Below, one piece after another: positions 9,101 through 18,377 of a stretch of 64,000 nt of DNA. The stretch's first letter is position 1. Every line of letters starts with the position of its first letter. Below the pieces are notes generated by a model, which saw only the letters and a list, made by a program, of their open reading frames with translations, ran no database searches and had not been told where the DNA came from. Location of the stretch: assembly GCA_032718475.1 (NCBI GenBank), contig JAUCBJ010001846.1, positions 310,001 to 374,000 on the forward strand, in the 5' to 3' direction. Both the position numbers and the translations under genes were made by a program. This stretch comes from Nemertoderma westbladi (Eukaryota > Xenacoelomorpha > Nemertodermatida > Nemertodermatidae).

Positions 9101-10462
9101 ATGATAAAAGAGATTAAAAAAATCGTCATTGCCAATCGCGGGGAGATTGCGCTAAGGATACTGCGAGCTTGTCAAGAGCTAAGTATTAAAACCGTGGCTG
9201 TGCATTCTGAGGCTGACAGAAACCTAAAACATGTATTGTTAGCAGACGAGGCCATCTGCATAGGACCTGCTGATGTCTCAAAAAGCTATTTAAACGTTCC
9301 GATGATTATCAGCGCCGCTGATTTAGCAGGGGCCGATGCCATCCATCCGGGGTATGGTTTTTTATCTGAAAATGCAGACTTTGCCGAACAAGTTGAACAA
9401 AGTGGTTTTATTTTCATTGGGCCCACCTCCGAAGTGATTCGCTTGATGGGCGATAAAGTCTCTGCCATCAAACAAATGCAATTATCAGGGGTGCCTTGTG
9501 TGCCAGGGTCTGACGGTGAGCTGCCTAATGACGATATTAAATATTGTCAGCGTGTTGCCCAAAAAACAGGCTACCCTGTCATTATTAAAGCGGCTGGTGG
9601 AGGTGGGGGTCGTGGCATGCGCGTGATTGAATCAGCTGATGAGTTATCAAAAGGGCTTGCGTTAACACGTAACGAGGCCAAGCAATTTTTTGGCAATGAA
9701 GCCATTTATTTGGAAAAATATCTTAAAAAGCCCCGCCATGTTGAAATACAAGTTTTATCTGATAACCACGGCAATGCTGCTTATTTAGGGGATCGAGACT
9801 GTTCCATGCAGCGCCGACACCAAAAAGTGATAGAAGAAGCCCCTGCCTTTGGCATTGACGATGCTTCCAGAAAAAAAGTGGGTGAAGCCTGTGTGAAGGC
9901 TTGCATTAATATGGGGTATCGCGGCGCAGGTACGTTTGAGTTTTTATATCAAGACGGTGAATTTTACTTTATTGAAATGAACACGCGTGTTCAGGTGGAG
10001 CACCCCGTGACAGAAATGGTAACCGGTGTGGATATTGTCAAGGCTCAAATTGAAATTGCCATGAACAAACCTTTATCTATTAAGCAGTTAGCTGTCAAAA
10101 TTGGCGGCCATTCGATTGAGTGCCGAATTAATGCTGAGAATCCAGAAAACTTTTTGCCTTCTCCAGGGGTCATTAAAAAATGGCATGTGCCGGGGGGCTT
10201 AGGTGTTCGAATTGATTCACATGTTTATACAGGGTATGAAGTGTCCCCCCACTACGACTCCATGATTGGTAAGATTATTGTGCATGCTGATGATCGTTCG
10301 CAGTCCATCACAAGAATGCAGCGTGCTCTCAATGAATTTGCAGTGGAAGGCATTTTAACCAACAAGGCATTACATCAAAAAATACTAGCCGATCCTACCT
10401 TTTTAAAGGGGGATGATTTTACCATTCATCACTTGGAGCAGAATATTTTAAAGACAGATTAG
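9101..10462 (+). CDS. accC: biotin carboxylase subunit of acetyl-CoA carboxylase
   Basis: ATP-dependent carboxylation of biotin on AccB, the first half-reaction of malonyl-CoA formation. At 453 residues it is full length. The ATP-grasp glycine loop [11 protein letters not shown] lies near residue 165, the catalytic [16 protein letters not shown] near 290, and the conserved ECRINAE near 340. The N-terminal [14 protein letters not shown] is typical. The gene is the last of the mnmA-aroQ-accB-accC run; prmA, which sometimes follows accC, is absent. Confidence 0.97.
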   Translation: MIKEIKKIVIANRGEIALRILRACQELSIKTVAVHSEADRNLKHVLLADEAICIGPADVSKSYLNVPMIISAADLAGADAIHPGYGFLSENADFAEQVEQSGFIFIGPTSEVIRLMGDKVSAIKQMQLSGVPCVPGSDGELPNDDIKYCQRVAQKTGYPVIIKAAGGGGGRGMRVIESADELSKGLALTRNEAKQFFGNEAIYLEKYLKKPRHVEIQVLSDNHGNAAYLGDRDCSMQRRHQKVIEEAPAFGIDDASRKKVGEACVKACINMGYRGAGTFEFLYQDGEFYFIEMNTRVQVEHPVTEMVTGVDIVKAQIEIAMNKPLSIKQLAVKIGGHSIECRINAENPENFLPSPGVIKKWHVPGGLGVRIDSHVYTGYEVSPHYDSMIGKIIVHADDRSQSITRMQRALNEFAVEGILTNKALHQKILADPTFLKGDDFTIHHLEQNILKTD

Positions 10463-10637
10463 GTCTCAATTTTCTCACCATGAGCACTGGCGGTATTTTG
10501 ATCAAACTATCAATTGGTTTGAATACAATCAAGCCGTGAGTGGCTTGTTGCTTGTTTTTAGTGTTTTAAGCAAGGTGTTGGTGGGTATTATTGGATGTCG
10601 CTAATTAACCCATAGAATAGATTTGGCTTTAAAAGAC

Positions 10638-10656
10638 GATCAGTTGAGAACTGATC
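10638..10656. repeat. perfect 8-bp hairpin after accC
   Basis: Arms GATCAGTT and AACTGATC enclose the 3-base loop GAG. On the plus strand it is followed by six A residues, so on the minus strand the stem is preceded by T residues, not followed by them. It is therefore not a classic terminator in either direction. It may still stabilise the accBC transcript end. Confidence 0.4.
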
Positions 10657-10699
10657 AAAAAAGAACGATACAACAATCGGTTGTGGCGGATGTTAGTGC

Positions 10700-10861
10700 A
10701 TGGCTGTATTCCTAATCCTTGGTGCATTGACTGGACGCTGTTGGTTGAGTTTTTGCGTGCTGATTGGTTGTGTTTTGCTGTCAACAGCGGCGGTTATCTC
10801 TATCATAGTTGCTATTATAGCCTTCACGTGTCTTTCAAGTAAGCTCCAAGCTGATTTGTGA
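10700..10861 (+). CDS. possible small membrane protein (low confidence)
   Basis: A 53-codon ORF from ATG 10700 encodes a very hydrophobic peptide with one or two possible membrane segments (residues about 3-43) and a short polar end. No ribosome site of note precedes it, and no family is recognised. The same DNA is open on the minus strand for 75 codons, so the hydrophobic reading may be chance. Confidence 0.2.
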   Translation: MAVFLILGALTGRCWLSFCVLIGCVLLSTAAVISIIVAIIAFTCLSSKLQADL

Positions 10862-11160
10862 ACTACTTTTTGTTTTGAAAGTGGTAGGCTGCTGGCGCTT
10901 TTTTGGGCTGTCAACAACAAACCATTTGTTTAAAAATATATGTGATTTATACATAACGGTGTGTTTGTTCTGACTGCAAATAGAATGATTAAGCGGTCAG
11001 CGTATTTTCTGTTAGGTTAGTAGTTTTTTTGCTTTCATATGATGGGCAAGTTGCTTTTTGATGCCATCTTTTTATCAAAGTAGCCAGTTGCTTTGTATTT
11101 GTTTGGGTAATCATGCCATCAATTGATCATTTAAGTTTGTTGTATCAACTTAATTGATGC

Positions 11161-12627
11161 TTAAGATTTTATGGAATTTAGGTATGCGATGCTCATTTTT
11201 TGCATTAATAGCTCAGAATCTAATGGCTTAGGCAAATAATCGTTCATACCAGAGAACTTCGCCTTTTGTTGTTTTTGCTTTGAAAACTCACTGCTTATTC
11301 CAATAACCGGTATGGTCTGATAAGCCTTAAATTGAGAAAAAACTTGACCTAAACGTAGTTGCTTGCATATCTCAAACCCATCTAATTCTGGTATTTCAAT
11401 ATCTGTTAATATTAAATCACAGGTGCATGTATCCAGTATTTTTAATCCGGCTTGTCCACTTTTAGTTGTTATTAGTTTAACGGTATAATTTTTTAATATA
11501 TCGCTGATCAATAAATGATTGATTGGGTCATCATCAATTAATAAAACAGTTTTACCCATTAATACAATTTTTGAGTCAGCATTGGGGATGGTGACGCGAA
11601 AACAACTCCCTTGATTTTCGACACTATCAACTGATATGTCACCACCCACTTCCTTTAAAGATTGTACAACCAAGTACAAACCCAAACCTGAGCCTTTCAC
11701 AGACGAGCTAACGCGATAAAACATGTCAAAAATGGATGCCAAATGTTTTTTTGCAATGCCTATTCCATTGTCTTTTACTTCAATCACGGCTTGTTTTGGC
11801 GAGCAAGTGACCCCAATTGTTACCTTGGGTTGATGGGTTGGGTCATAATTACCATAACGAATAGCATTGTGAATTAAATTTTGAATAATGGCCTTTAAGG
11901 CATTGGGTTGTGTCATAAAGGTTTCTGTTTGTTTAACGTCTACTTTAATACAGTTTTTCTGGTAGTTAGGAATATACATGATTGATTCAAGAATCAACTT
12001 AATTTCTGCTTTAAAATCAAATAAGACCATTTTAGTAGGTTGTGCAATCACTTTTTGAAAGGTAGTTAAATCATGCAAAATATCATGGGCGCGGTCTAAA
12101 CTTGACTTCATTTGTTTTGAATAGGTTTTAAAACTTTCTTGGTTCAAGTTATTTTCTGATTCAATCAACTCAATAATGCCTTTGATGGAAGCCAAAGGGC
12201 CGTTAATATCATGAGAAACACGATCAATAAATAAGTCTTTCTCTTGTGCTTTTTGATACGTAGCGTAAGCAGATTGAATGACTTTAATAAGGGCGTCTTT
12301 ATCCCAAGGTTTTGCGATATAGTAATACACACTGCCTTTATTAATGGCATCAATGATGCTATCAATATCGCTATAGGCGGTTATCAATATGCGTATCGCT
12401 TGGGGGTGAGTTTGTTGAACTTGAGATAAAAACTCAACGCCGCTAATCTGGGGCATTCGTTGATCAGATAACACCACATGAATCTCATGTTCATCAAGAA
12501 TTTTTCGAGCCGTTTTTAGATCAGTCGTGGTGTGAATATTAAAATGCTCACGAAAATTTGCTTTAAAAGACAATAAATTATGCGGCTCATCGTCAAAAAA
12601 CAACACGTTAGTTGATTTAGAAATCAT
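11161..12627 (-). CDS. hybrid histidine kinase, REC-HisKA-HATPase-REC
   Basis: A soluble 488-residue two-component protein with no membrane segment. The N-terminal receiver (about 5-125) has acidic pocket D12-D13, phospho-acceptor D55 (LSDQRMP) and KPWD. The dimerisation domain carries H139 in DRVSHDINGPL. The ATPase domain (about 245-350) shows the N box IIQNLIHNAIRYGN, the G1 box VKDNGIGIA and the G2 box GSGLGLYL. A second receiver (about 360-485) has LLIDDDP and LTDIEIPELDG. Kinase input thus comes from a receiver, making it a relay component rather than a primary sensor. It is encoded 24 bases after the small receiver gene, and its natural partner may be the membrane kinase at 14099-16231. 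Confidence 0.9.
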   Translation of the reverse strand: MISKSTNVLFFDDEPHNLLSFKANFREHFNIHTTTDLKTARKILDEHEIHVVLSDQRMPQISGVEFLSQVQQTHPQAIRILITAYSDIDSIIDAINKGSVYYYIAKPWDKDALIKVIQSAYATYQKAQEKDLFIDRVSHDINGPLASIKGIIELIESENNLNQESFKTYSKQMKSSLDRAHDILHDLTTFQKVIAQPTKMVLFDFKAEIKLILESIMYIPNYQKNCIKVDVKQTETFMTQPNALKAIIQNLIHNAIRYGNYDPTHQPKVTIGVTCSPKQAVIEVKDNGIGIAKKHLASIFDMFYRVSSSVKGSGLGLYLVVQSLKEVGGDISVDSVENQGSCFRVTIPNADSKIVLMGKTVLLIDDDPINHLLISDILKNYTVKLITTKSGQAGLKILDTCTCDLILTDIEIPELDGFEICKQLRLGQVFSQFKAYQTIPVIGISSEFSKQKQQKAKFSGMNDYLPKPLDSELLMQKMSIAYLNSIKS

Positions 12628-12651
12628 AAATTTTCATCAAGATGATTATCT

Positions 12652-13149
12652 TTAAGATAATATTTTTTGCCTTAGCATAAACTCAAGCTGATCATTGGTT
12701 TGTATTAAATTATTCTGTAGTGCTTGTTTTTCTTGTCTCAACCAATAAAGCTCATAAGCGGCTTTAATGGCAGCCAAAAGGTGGTCGTAATCCCAAGGCT
12801 TGGTGATGTAGCGATAAATCTCCCCCAGATTAATCGCATCAATCGCGGCGCTCATATCACTATAACCCGTTAATAAAATTCGACTTGGGTCAGGCAATAC
12901 CGTTTTTAATTGGTTAAAAAATTCAATGCCCGTCATTTTGGGCATGCGTTGGTCTGAAATCACCACCTCAATGTTATGTTTTTTAACCAGCTCAATCGCT
13001 AGGATGGGTTGTTCGGTGGTGGTAATGTCAAATTGATGACGAAAACTTGCTTTTAGCGCAATTAAATTATTGACTTCATCATCAATATATAAAACCCGAA
13101 TGCGATCAGTTTTTGGAACTAAATGTTGTTTGGTCTTGTCTTTACACAT
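12652..13149 (-). CDS. stand-alone receiver protein with C-terminal coiled coil
   Basis: A 165-residue response regulator without a DNA-binding or enzymatic output domain. The receiver fold spans about 17-138: acidic D23-D24, phospho-acceptor D66 (VISDQRMP), T94 and K117 (TKPWD). The last 35 residues are Gln/Leu/Glu-rich and likely form a helix or coiled coil. It closely resembles the N-terminal receiver of the next gene, so the two may have arisen by duplication. It is first in the minus-strand pair and divergent from the GNAT-like gene, with 225 bp between them. Output must be through protein contact or phosphotransfer. Confidence 0.88.
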   Translation of the reverse strand: MCKDKTKQHLVPKTDRIRVLYIDDEVNNLIALKASFRHQFDITTTEQPILAIELVKKHNIEVVISDQRMPKMTGIEFFNQLKTVLPDPSRILLTGYSDMSAAIDAINLGEIYRYITKPWDYDHLLAAIKAAYELYWLRQEKQALQNNLIQTNDQLEFMLRQKILS

Positions 13150-13374
13150 GTTTTTTATTCCCTCTCCTGAGCGTATAATAAACCATTATGCTGGTATTTT
13201 TGCAAACTTAGATTATCGTTACAATAAGGTATGTCTCGTTTTTTAACTTTGAGATAATTATTTTTTCATGCTAATAGTTATTATTAGAATGAGCAACAAA
13301 ATAATTAGTTTACATGAAACCAAATTCACCTGATCAATGTATTGGTGACATTTAAAATTGTAGCGCTTTGATAT

Positions 13375-14085
13375 ATGTTTCATATTTATGTTTTTAGAGC
13401 CATCGATGACCCCGACCAATGCCAAGCGTTTGCAAAAGGTCATGCCGAGGTGTTAAAGAGTTATGGCATTAAAAAGCTCACCTCCACAGAGCATACGTGG
13501 ATGGCGGACACAAATGTTTATATCGTTGCCGTGAAAGATGTAGAATCTCAAGAAATGGTTGGGGGCGTCCGAATTCATTTAACGAACTTAAGTGCAAGGG
13601 TATCTCTGCCTGTAGAGCAAGCCTTGGGGTCATTGGACGATAAAGTGTCTGCCTTGATTGATGATTACCTTCGAACAACCGGTCAAAAGGTAAGCGAGCT
13701 GTGTGCACTGTGGAATGCTAGAAAAGTATGGGGCAAGGGGTTAGCGTTACTAGTGTGTCGGGCTTGTGTTGCAAGGTCTGGATTAGTGCTATTTAGTCAG
13801 TTAGGTGTTGGTTGTTCATTGGCTTTTTGTGCCCATTGGACAGTCCGAATGTTTAAGGACTTTGGTTATGTAGCTGAAGAGCGTGTTGGCAGCCAAGGTA
13901 TCTTTCCTTATCCCAAGCCTAATTTGTCAGCCACAATGATGATCACCTCTGATATTCACAATTTAAATAAGGCAACCCCAGACAATAGAGAAAGTATTTT
14001 CAACTTACGACAACACCCAGTTCAAAAAAAAATGGAGGTGTATAAAAACAAGTCCTTTAAAGTGTCTTACGACCTTGAATTATAA
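13375..14085 (+). CDS. GNAT-like protein, possible autoinducer-synthase-like acyltransferase
   Basis: A 236-residue protein not assigned to a named family. It begins HIYVFRAIDDPDQC, then has a strand-rich N-terminal half with VYIVAVKDVES and GGVRIHLT. It continues with a segment ELCALWNARKVWGKGLA containing a K-x-x-G-x-G loop like the acetyl-CoA loop of GNAT folds, and FKDFGYV near 163-169 resembles the last GNAT helix and strand. The Asp-Tyr-Gly-Arg spacing before GGVRIH recalls acyl-homoserine-lactone synthases, which share this fold, but the resemblance is weak. It is the first gene of the plus-strand trio; the next gene begins 13 bases after its stop. Substrate unknown. Confidence 0.6.
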   Translation: MFHIYVFRAIDDPDQCQAFAKGHAEVLKSYGIKKLTSTEHTWMADTNVYIVAVKDVESQEMVGGVRIHLTNLSARVSLPVEQALGSLDDKVSALIDDYLRTTGQKVSELCALWNARKVWGKGLALLVCRACVARSGLVLFSQLGVGCSLAFCAHWTVRMFKDFGYVAEERVGSQGIFPYPKPNLSATMMITSDIHNLNKATPDNRESIFNLRQHPVQKKMEVYKNKSFKVSYDLEL

Positions 14086-14098
14086 AGGGGGCAGCTCA

Positions 14099-16231
14099 TT
14101 GAGTTGGTTAAAATACTCACCCATCGCTTTTGCAATAAAGGGCTATTTATGGTTTTTGATCAGTACTGTTCAAATACTGCAAGCAAGCGCTTTTATCCCG
14201 CCCAATCCGATAGCACCCATCAGCCAAGGTGGTCAGTTTTGGGTGGCAGAAGATACAACAGGTGATTTAACCCTTAACCATATTAAACAACTAAGTAATT
14301 GGAAGCGTTGGGAAGGAAGCATACTAAATTTTGGCATGACCCAATCTACTTGGTGGGTTAAGTTTGCTATCAACAATGTAGCCCCCAACCACTACCTTCG
14401 CCTACAAGCCCCCTTAATTGATTACATTGATGTGTATTTTGTTAATAATCGGGGCATTGACCATCGCCAAAGTGGGGCAGCGTACCCATTTAGTCAGCGA
14501 GAAATATCTGCCCTTAATTATTTATTTAAAATCCCCCAAGGCCAGTCAACCGTTTATATACGTTTGTTAAGTAATTTTGCCCTGCAAGTGCCAATAGATA
14601 TGGCCAATTTAAGCGCTTTGAATAAAGAAAGTGCTAACGAGTATTGGTTATTAGGCTTGTATTTTGGGCTGATGCTGACCATGATTTTTTATAACCTATT
14701 TGTCTATACATCAGTGCGCGATAAGGTGTACCTTTTTTATATTCTATATATCATCTCTGTCACCGTACTGTATGCCAGTTTTCAAGGCATTACCTTTCAA
14801 TATTTATGGCCTAATACCCCGAATATTAATACCTTGGTGCCTACGTTTGCTGCAATGGCCGCAATCTTTATCACTTTATTTGGGTGGTATTTTATAGGTA
14901 TCAATAAAAAGCGCTTTGTAAAAACACATAAGCTATTTTTGTTATTGATTGTTATTTTTATTGCTTGTGGTATCGCCAATCTGTTGGGTGAGTATTATAT
15001 CAATGCCAATATCTCGCAGCTTCTTACAATGGTCATATCGTTTTCTTTATTATTTATCTGTGCAGTTGTGTACGGGCGTGGGGGTAAAAATGTACGGTTT
15101 TTCTTGTTGGCATGGTCTTTGTACTTAACATCGGTGATTATTTATATTCTTCAATTACAAGCCGTGATTGATTATAACAACTTTACCAATAATTCAGTGT
15201 TGTATGGCTCAGCAATCGGGGTGTTGTTGCTTTCTTTTGCCTTGGCAGATCGAATTAATTGGTTTAAAAAAGAAAAAGAAGCCTCACAACAACAAGCCTT
15301 ACAAGCCTTTGAAGAGAACGAGCGTATTGTTCGTGAACAAAATATTTACTTAGAAAGCCGTGTAACGGATAGAACCAAAAAATTGAATCAATCCAACCAA
15401 ACCTTACAACAAACCCTTGTTGAGCTTAAACAAACCCAATCTAAAATGGTGGAATCTGAAAAAATGATGTCCTTAGGCCAGCTAACCGCCGGCATTGCCC
15501 ATGAAATTAACAATCCCCTAACCTTTATTAAGGCTAACATTCACCCCTTAAAGCGAGATGTTTTAGCATTAAATGAACTGATCCGTCTTCACGAAAACAC
15601 CACCTATGACCAATGGCAAACAAATAAAAAGTCTATTGAAGCGTTTAAACAAACAATAGACTATGATCAGTTGCAAGCAGAAGTGGGTTTGTTACTGAGT
15701 GGAATAGAAGAGGGGGCAAACCGTACCGTTAAGATTGTTGAAAGCCTCAAATCGTTTTCTCGGTTGAATAATAATGATTTTCGAGACTATCGCTTAGCCG
15801 ATGGTATTGAATCAACACTAACTTTATTGAGTCACAAAATTCAAGAACATACCATTAGTATTACCAAAGATTATCAAAAAGATGTGGTGGTATCTTGCAT
15901 GCCGGATCGTATTAATCAAGTATTGATGAATATTTTAAGCAATGCCATTGATGCGCTTAAAGATAAAGAAGGCGAGCACACCATCAATATTGCTATCAAA
16001 GCTAAAAACAAGTGGGTCACTATTGAAATTGCTGACAACGGCGTTGGCATTGAAAAAACAATTATCAATAAACTGTGTGACCCTTTTTTTACCACAAAGC
16101 CTGTGGGCAGTGGAACGGGGCTGGGGCTTTCGATTACCTATGGCATTATTAAAGAACACAAAGGGGAGATTCATATAGACTCTATCCTCGGTGAAAAAAC
16201 AGTGGTAACCGTCAAATTACCAACAACCTAA
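14099..16231 (+). CDS. membrane histidine kinase with 7TMR-DISM sensor
   Basis: The start is chosen at TTG 14099 because AAAGGGGG (14084-14091) sits 7 bases upstream; a longer reading from TTG 14075 lacks such a site. The 710-residue product has a signal sequence, a periplasmic 7TMR-DISMED2-type ligand domain (about 40-175) and seven membrane segments (about 182-385). A coiled coil leads to HisKA with H468 (GQLTAGIAHEINNPL) and a full ATPase domain (NILSNAIDAL, IADNGVGIE, GSGTGLGLSITYGI). There is no receiver, so it should phosphorylate the separate receivers encoded divergently. 7TMR-DISM proteins sense small ligands; the ligand here is unknown. Confidence 0.9.
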   Translation: MSWLKYSPIAFAIKGYLWFLISTVQILQASAFIPPNPIAPISQGGQFWVAEDTTGDLTLNHIKQLSNWKRWEGSILNFGMTQSTWWVKFAINNVAPNHYLRLQAPLIDYIDVYFVNNRGIDHRQSGAAYPFSQREISALNYLFKIPQGQSTVYIRLLSNFALQVPIDMANLSALNKESANEYWLLGLYFGLMLTMIFYNLFVYTSVRDKVYLFYILYIISVTVLYASFQGITFQYLWPNTPNINTLVPTFAAMAAIFITLFGWYFIGINKKRFVKTHKLFLLLIVIFIACGIANLLGEYYINANISQLLTMVISFSLLFICAVVYGRGGKNVRFFLLAWSLYLTSVIIYILQLQAVIDYNNFTNNSVLYGSAIGVLLLSFALADRINWFKKEKEASQQQALQAFEENERIVREQNIYLESRVTDRTKKLNQSNQTLQQTLVELKQTQSKMVESEKMMSLGQLTAGIAHEINNPLTFIKANIHPLKRDVLALNELIRLHENTTYDQWQTNKKSIEAFKQTIDYDQLQAEVGLLLSGIEEGANRTVKIVESLKSFSRLNNNDFRDYRLADGIESTLTLLSHKIQEHTISITKDYQKDVVVSCMPDRINQVLMNILSNAIDALKDKEGEHTINIAIKAKNKWVTIEIADNGVGIEKTIINKLCDPFFTTKPVGSGTGLGLSITYGIIKEHKGEIHIDSILGEKTVVTVKLPTT

Positions 16232-16245
16232 TTGAAGGAGGTTTT

Positions 16246-17667
16246 GTGAAACAAAGTGATCTTATTGTTCAGGCAGAAACAAACATAACGGCGTTTCCCA
16301 AAAAAGATATCCGCTTCGTTCATCGGCCTAGGCATTTGGCTGAGCTTCAAACACTTGTGAAAGAACACCATCAAAATCGAACGCCAATGTATGTGGTAAG
16401 CACCGGTAAAAACTGGGGCTTGGGTTCCAAACAACCCGTTACCCACGAAAATTCTGTTGTGATTTTAGAGCGAATGAATGCAATTATTGAAGTTAATTCA
16501 AATGATCGCTACGCCATCATTGAACCAGGCGTTACCCAAAAACAACTATCAGATTATTTGCTCACCCATCACCCCCACCTTAAATTTCCTGTCACCGGCT
16601 CTGCTGAAAATACAAGCATCGTCGGCAACATGCTAGAGCGGGGGGCTGCCTTTGGGCATCGCAATAAATTACTGATCGGGCTGGAAGTAATGCTTGCGTC
16701 TGGCAAATTAGTGAGAACTGGCTTTTGGCATTATTTTAAAGAAAACAACCCCCTAGCTTTTCATTACCCTGCTGGGCATGGGCCTGACGTGAGAGGATTA
16801 TTTACCCAATCCAACCTTGGCATTACCACGAAGATGGTGATACGACTGCCAATTAAAAAAAATACAGTAGGCGTTGTGATGCATTTTACAGAAAATAATT
16901 TAGAGTCGACTACCAACACGCTACGAGACTTGGTTGAACACAATATCCTTGACGAAGGTGTACTCATTACCAACTTAAACGACCCAAGAACCACCCGCCA
17001 TCAAAATTATACCTATAGCAAGCAGTGGTTTGCTTGTGCTCATTTTTCGGGCGATGATGATTTCATCCAACTTAAAACGAAAAAAATTAAAAAAGCCCTA
17101 TCACCCTTAAGCGATTATTTAACCGTTTTATCCAATGATCCCGATGCAACAACCGAACACCCGTATCACGACATATTAAAAAAAGCCCTACAAGGCATTC
17201 CCACCAACTACAGCCTTCAAACCATGGCAGGTATCACCCACACAACCTTAAGTGATGACAAAATTGACTTAAACCCCAAGGTGGTCGGTTTAATTTCTTG
17301 TTTGCCAGCCGTTGCGTTTGACGGCAAACGTGTGCAGGAAGTCAAAACCTTGGTAGATCAGGTTTCTAAAAAACTGGATGTGAGAGCTTATCATAACTTT
17401 GCCTCAATTGATGAATTAACCCTTGAAGGATTTTATCGGGTTTATTTTGATCGAGAAGACAAAGCGGCTGTCAAACAAGCACATCTGTGGGGCCAAACAG
17501 TTCATAAAGCACTCAAAGAAAATGGGTTTTTCCCTTATCGAATTGATAACCAAAGCATGAAAATTTTTACCAATCATCATGATCCCTACTGGCAGCTAAT
17601 CGCCCAATTAAAAACCGCGCTTGACCCGCATCATATTATCTCACCTGAAAAATATAATGTGGTTTAA
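16246..17667 (+). CDS. FAD-linked oxidase, p-cresol methylhydroxylase/vanillyl-alcohol oxidase type
   Basis: A 473-residue flavoprotein of the PCMH/VAO fold starting at GTG 16246, with AAGGAGG 5 bases upstream. The FAD domain is visible as STGKNWGLGS (about 50-59), IEPGVTQKQLSDYL and GSAENTSIVGNMLERGAAFG, followed by DVRGLFTQSNLGI. The C-terminal substrate domain is more divergent and ends with HHIISPEKYNVV, common in this family. The family oxidises phenolic or other alcohols. No signal peptide is seen, so it is cytosolic. It follows the kinase gene by 14 bases, implying co-transcription and a role in making or removing the sensed compound. Confidence 0.85.
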   Translation: MKQSDLIVQAETNITAFPKKDIRFVHRPRHLAELQTLVKEHHQNRTPMYVVSTGKNWGLGSKQPVTHENSVVILERMNAIIEVNSNDRYAIIEPGVTQKQLSDYLLTHHPHLKFPVTGSAENTSIVGNMLERGAAFGHRNKLLIGLEVMLASGKLVRTGFWHYFKENNPLAFHYPAGHGPDVRGLFTQSNLGITTKMVIRLPIKKNTVGVVMHFTENNLESTTNTLRDLVEHNILDEGVLITNLNDPRTTRHQNYTYSKQWFACAHFSGDDDFIQLKTKKIKKALSPLSDYLTVLSNDPDATTEHPYHDILKKALQGIPTNYSLQTMAGITHTTLSDDKIDLNPKVVGLISCLPAVAFDGKRVQEVKTLVDQVSKKLDVRAYHNFASIDELTLEGFYRVYFDREDKAAVKQAHLWGQTVHKALKENGFFPYRIDNQSMKIFTNHHDPYWQLIAQLKTALDPHHIISPEKYNVV

Positions 17668-17745
17668 ATTTAGCTTTGGGCTTCACATTAAAACCAACTT
17701 TTTCATAGCCAGCGTTTTTGCTTGCAATCGTTATATAATCTCATT

Positions 17746-18059
17746 ATGGAAGACAAATTCTTAATCGAACGACTAGACGCCAAATACCAAGAAGCCCAAG
17801 ACCGCTTCAAAGATGGTGAGCATACACACGAAGACTTAACCATTATGATGCTCTCAAGCACCAAACCAACCACATTACTCATTTAGAAATAGATATTGAT
17901 AGACGGTTTGATTTAATTGATAAACGGTTTGATCAGGTTGGGGAAGAAATGAAACGCTTGGATCAAAAAATCGACATCTTCGTCTGGAAAATGATCACCG
18001 CCATGTTTGCGATGTTCATCATATTTTCAGCCATTATTATTGGCTTTTTAAAATTCTGA
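17746..18059 (+). pseudogene. coiled-coil single-pass membrane protein gene, frame broken
   Basis: The ATG frame (MEDKFLIERLDAKYQEA...) stops at TAG 17884-17886 after 46 codons. The minus-one frame then continues without break to TGA 18057-18059. It gives a charged heptad helix (DIDRRFDLIDKRFDQVG...) and a C-terminal membrane segment (about 20 residues before LKF). Together they make one sensible protein of about 104 residues, so one base appears lost near 17850-17885. No slippery heptamer is visible there. A TATAAT box ends 6 bases before the ATG, so the transcript would be leaderless. The family resembles small DUF1640/Bdr-like coiled-coil membrane proteins, but this is only a likeness. Confidence 0.65.
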
Positions 18060-18167
18060 CTTCAAAGTTATCTACCATCGGGCTAAAACAAGCCGTTAAA
18101 ATCAACTTAACGTTTCCAAGCGGTTTTGCCAAATCGCTAAATGCAACATTTAGATACAAAAGAAAAC

Positions 18168-18251
18168 TACCCGGAGCCGGACTCGAACCGGCACAGTATT
18201 ACTACCGAGGGATTTTAAGTCCCTTGTGTCTACCAATTCCACCACCCGGGC
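18168..18251 (-). tRNA. tRNA-Leu (UAA)
   Basis: On the minus strand an 84-base cloverleaf with acceptor GCCCGGG/TCCGGGT (G-U pairs at both ends), anticodon loop ACTTAAAA (anticodon TAA), a long variable arm as in type II tRNAs, and the T arm GGTTCGAGTCC. CCA is not encoded. It is the only gene on this strand between 13.2 and 30.3 kb. Confidence 0.95.
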
Positions 18252-18377
18252 AGCCACAAACAGTATAGTGGATATTAAAAGTTAAAGAAATACCCTTCAA
18301 ATTTAGGCAACAAAATAGCAAACTTGTGTTGTATGATAATTTTTTTTACACCCAAGCGCGGCTTTCAATCAAAATAA

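Larger units (their letters stand above)
10463..11160. other. 698-bp intergenic region, no convincing gene
   Basis: No frame carries a recognisable protein. A frame without a start codon (10452-10604) ends as a hydrophobic tail, and a few short ORFs occur on both strands (for example 10989-11114 minus, 41 codons). They look like decayed or random sequence. A perfect hairpin at 10638-10656 is listed separately. A gene may have been lost between accC and the signalling genes. Confidence 0.5.

Noticed and set aside
10693-10920. Minus-strand ORF of 75 codons after accC.
   Set aside because: Low-complexity composition, no ribosome site and no recognisable domain.
13353-13371. A 19-base near-repeat (one mismatch) with 30900-30918, each near a gene start.
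   Set aside because: About one such match is expected by chance in an AT-rich 64-kb window, and the orientation to the nearby gene differs.
14075-14101. Start of the 7TMR-DISM kinase at TTG 14075.
   Set aside because: It would overlap the upstream gene and has no ribosome site; TTG 14099 has AAAGGGGG at ideal spacing.
18252-18377. Glycine riboswitch upstream of gcvT.
   Set aside because: Only 126 bases lie between tRNA-Leu and gcvT, and no paired glycine-aptamer core is seen.
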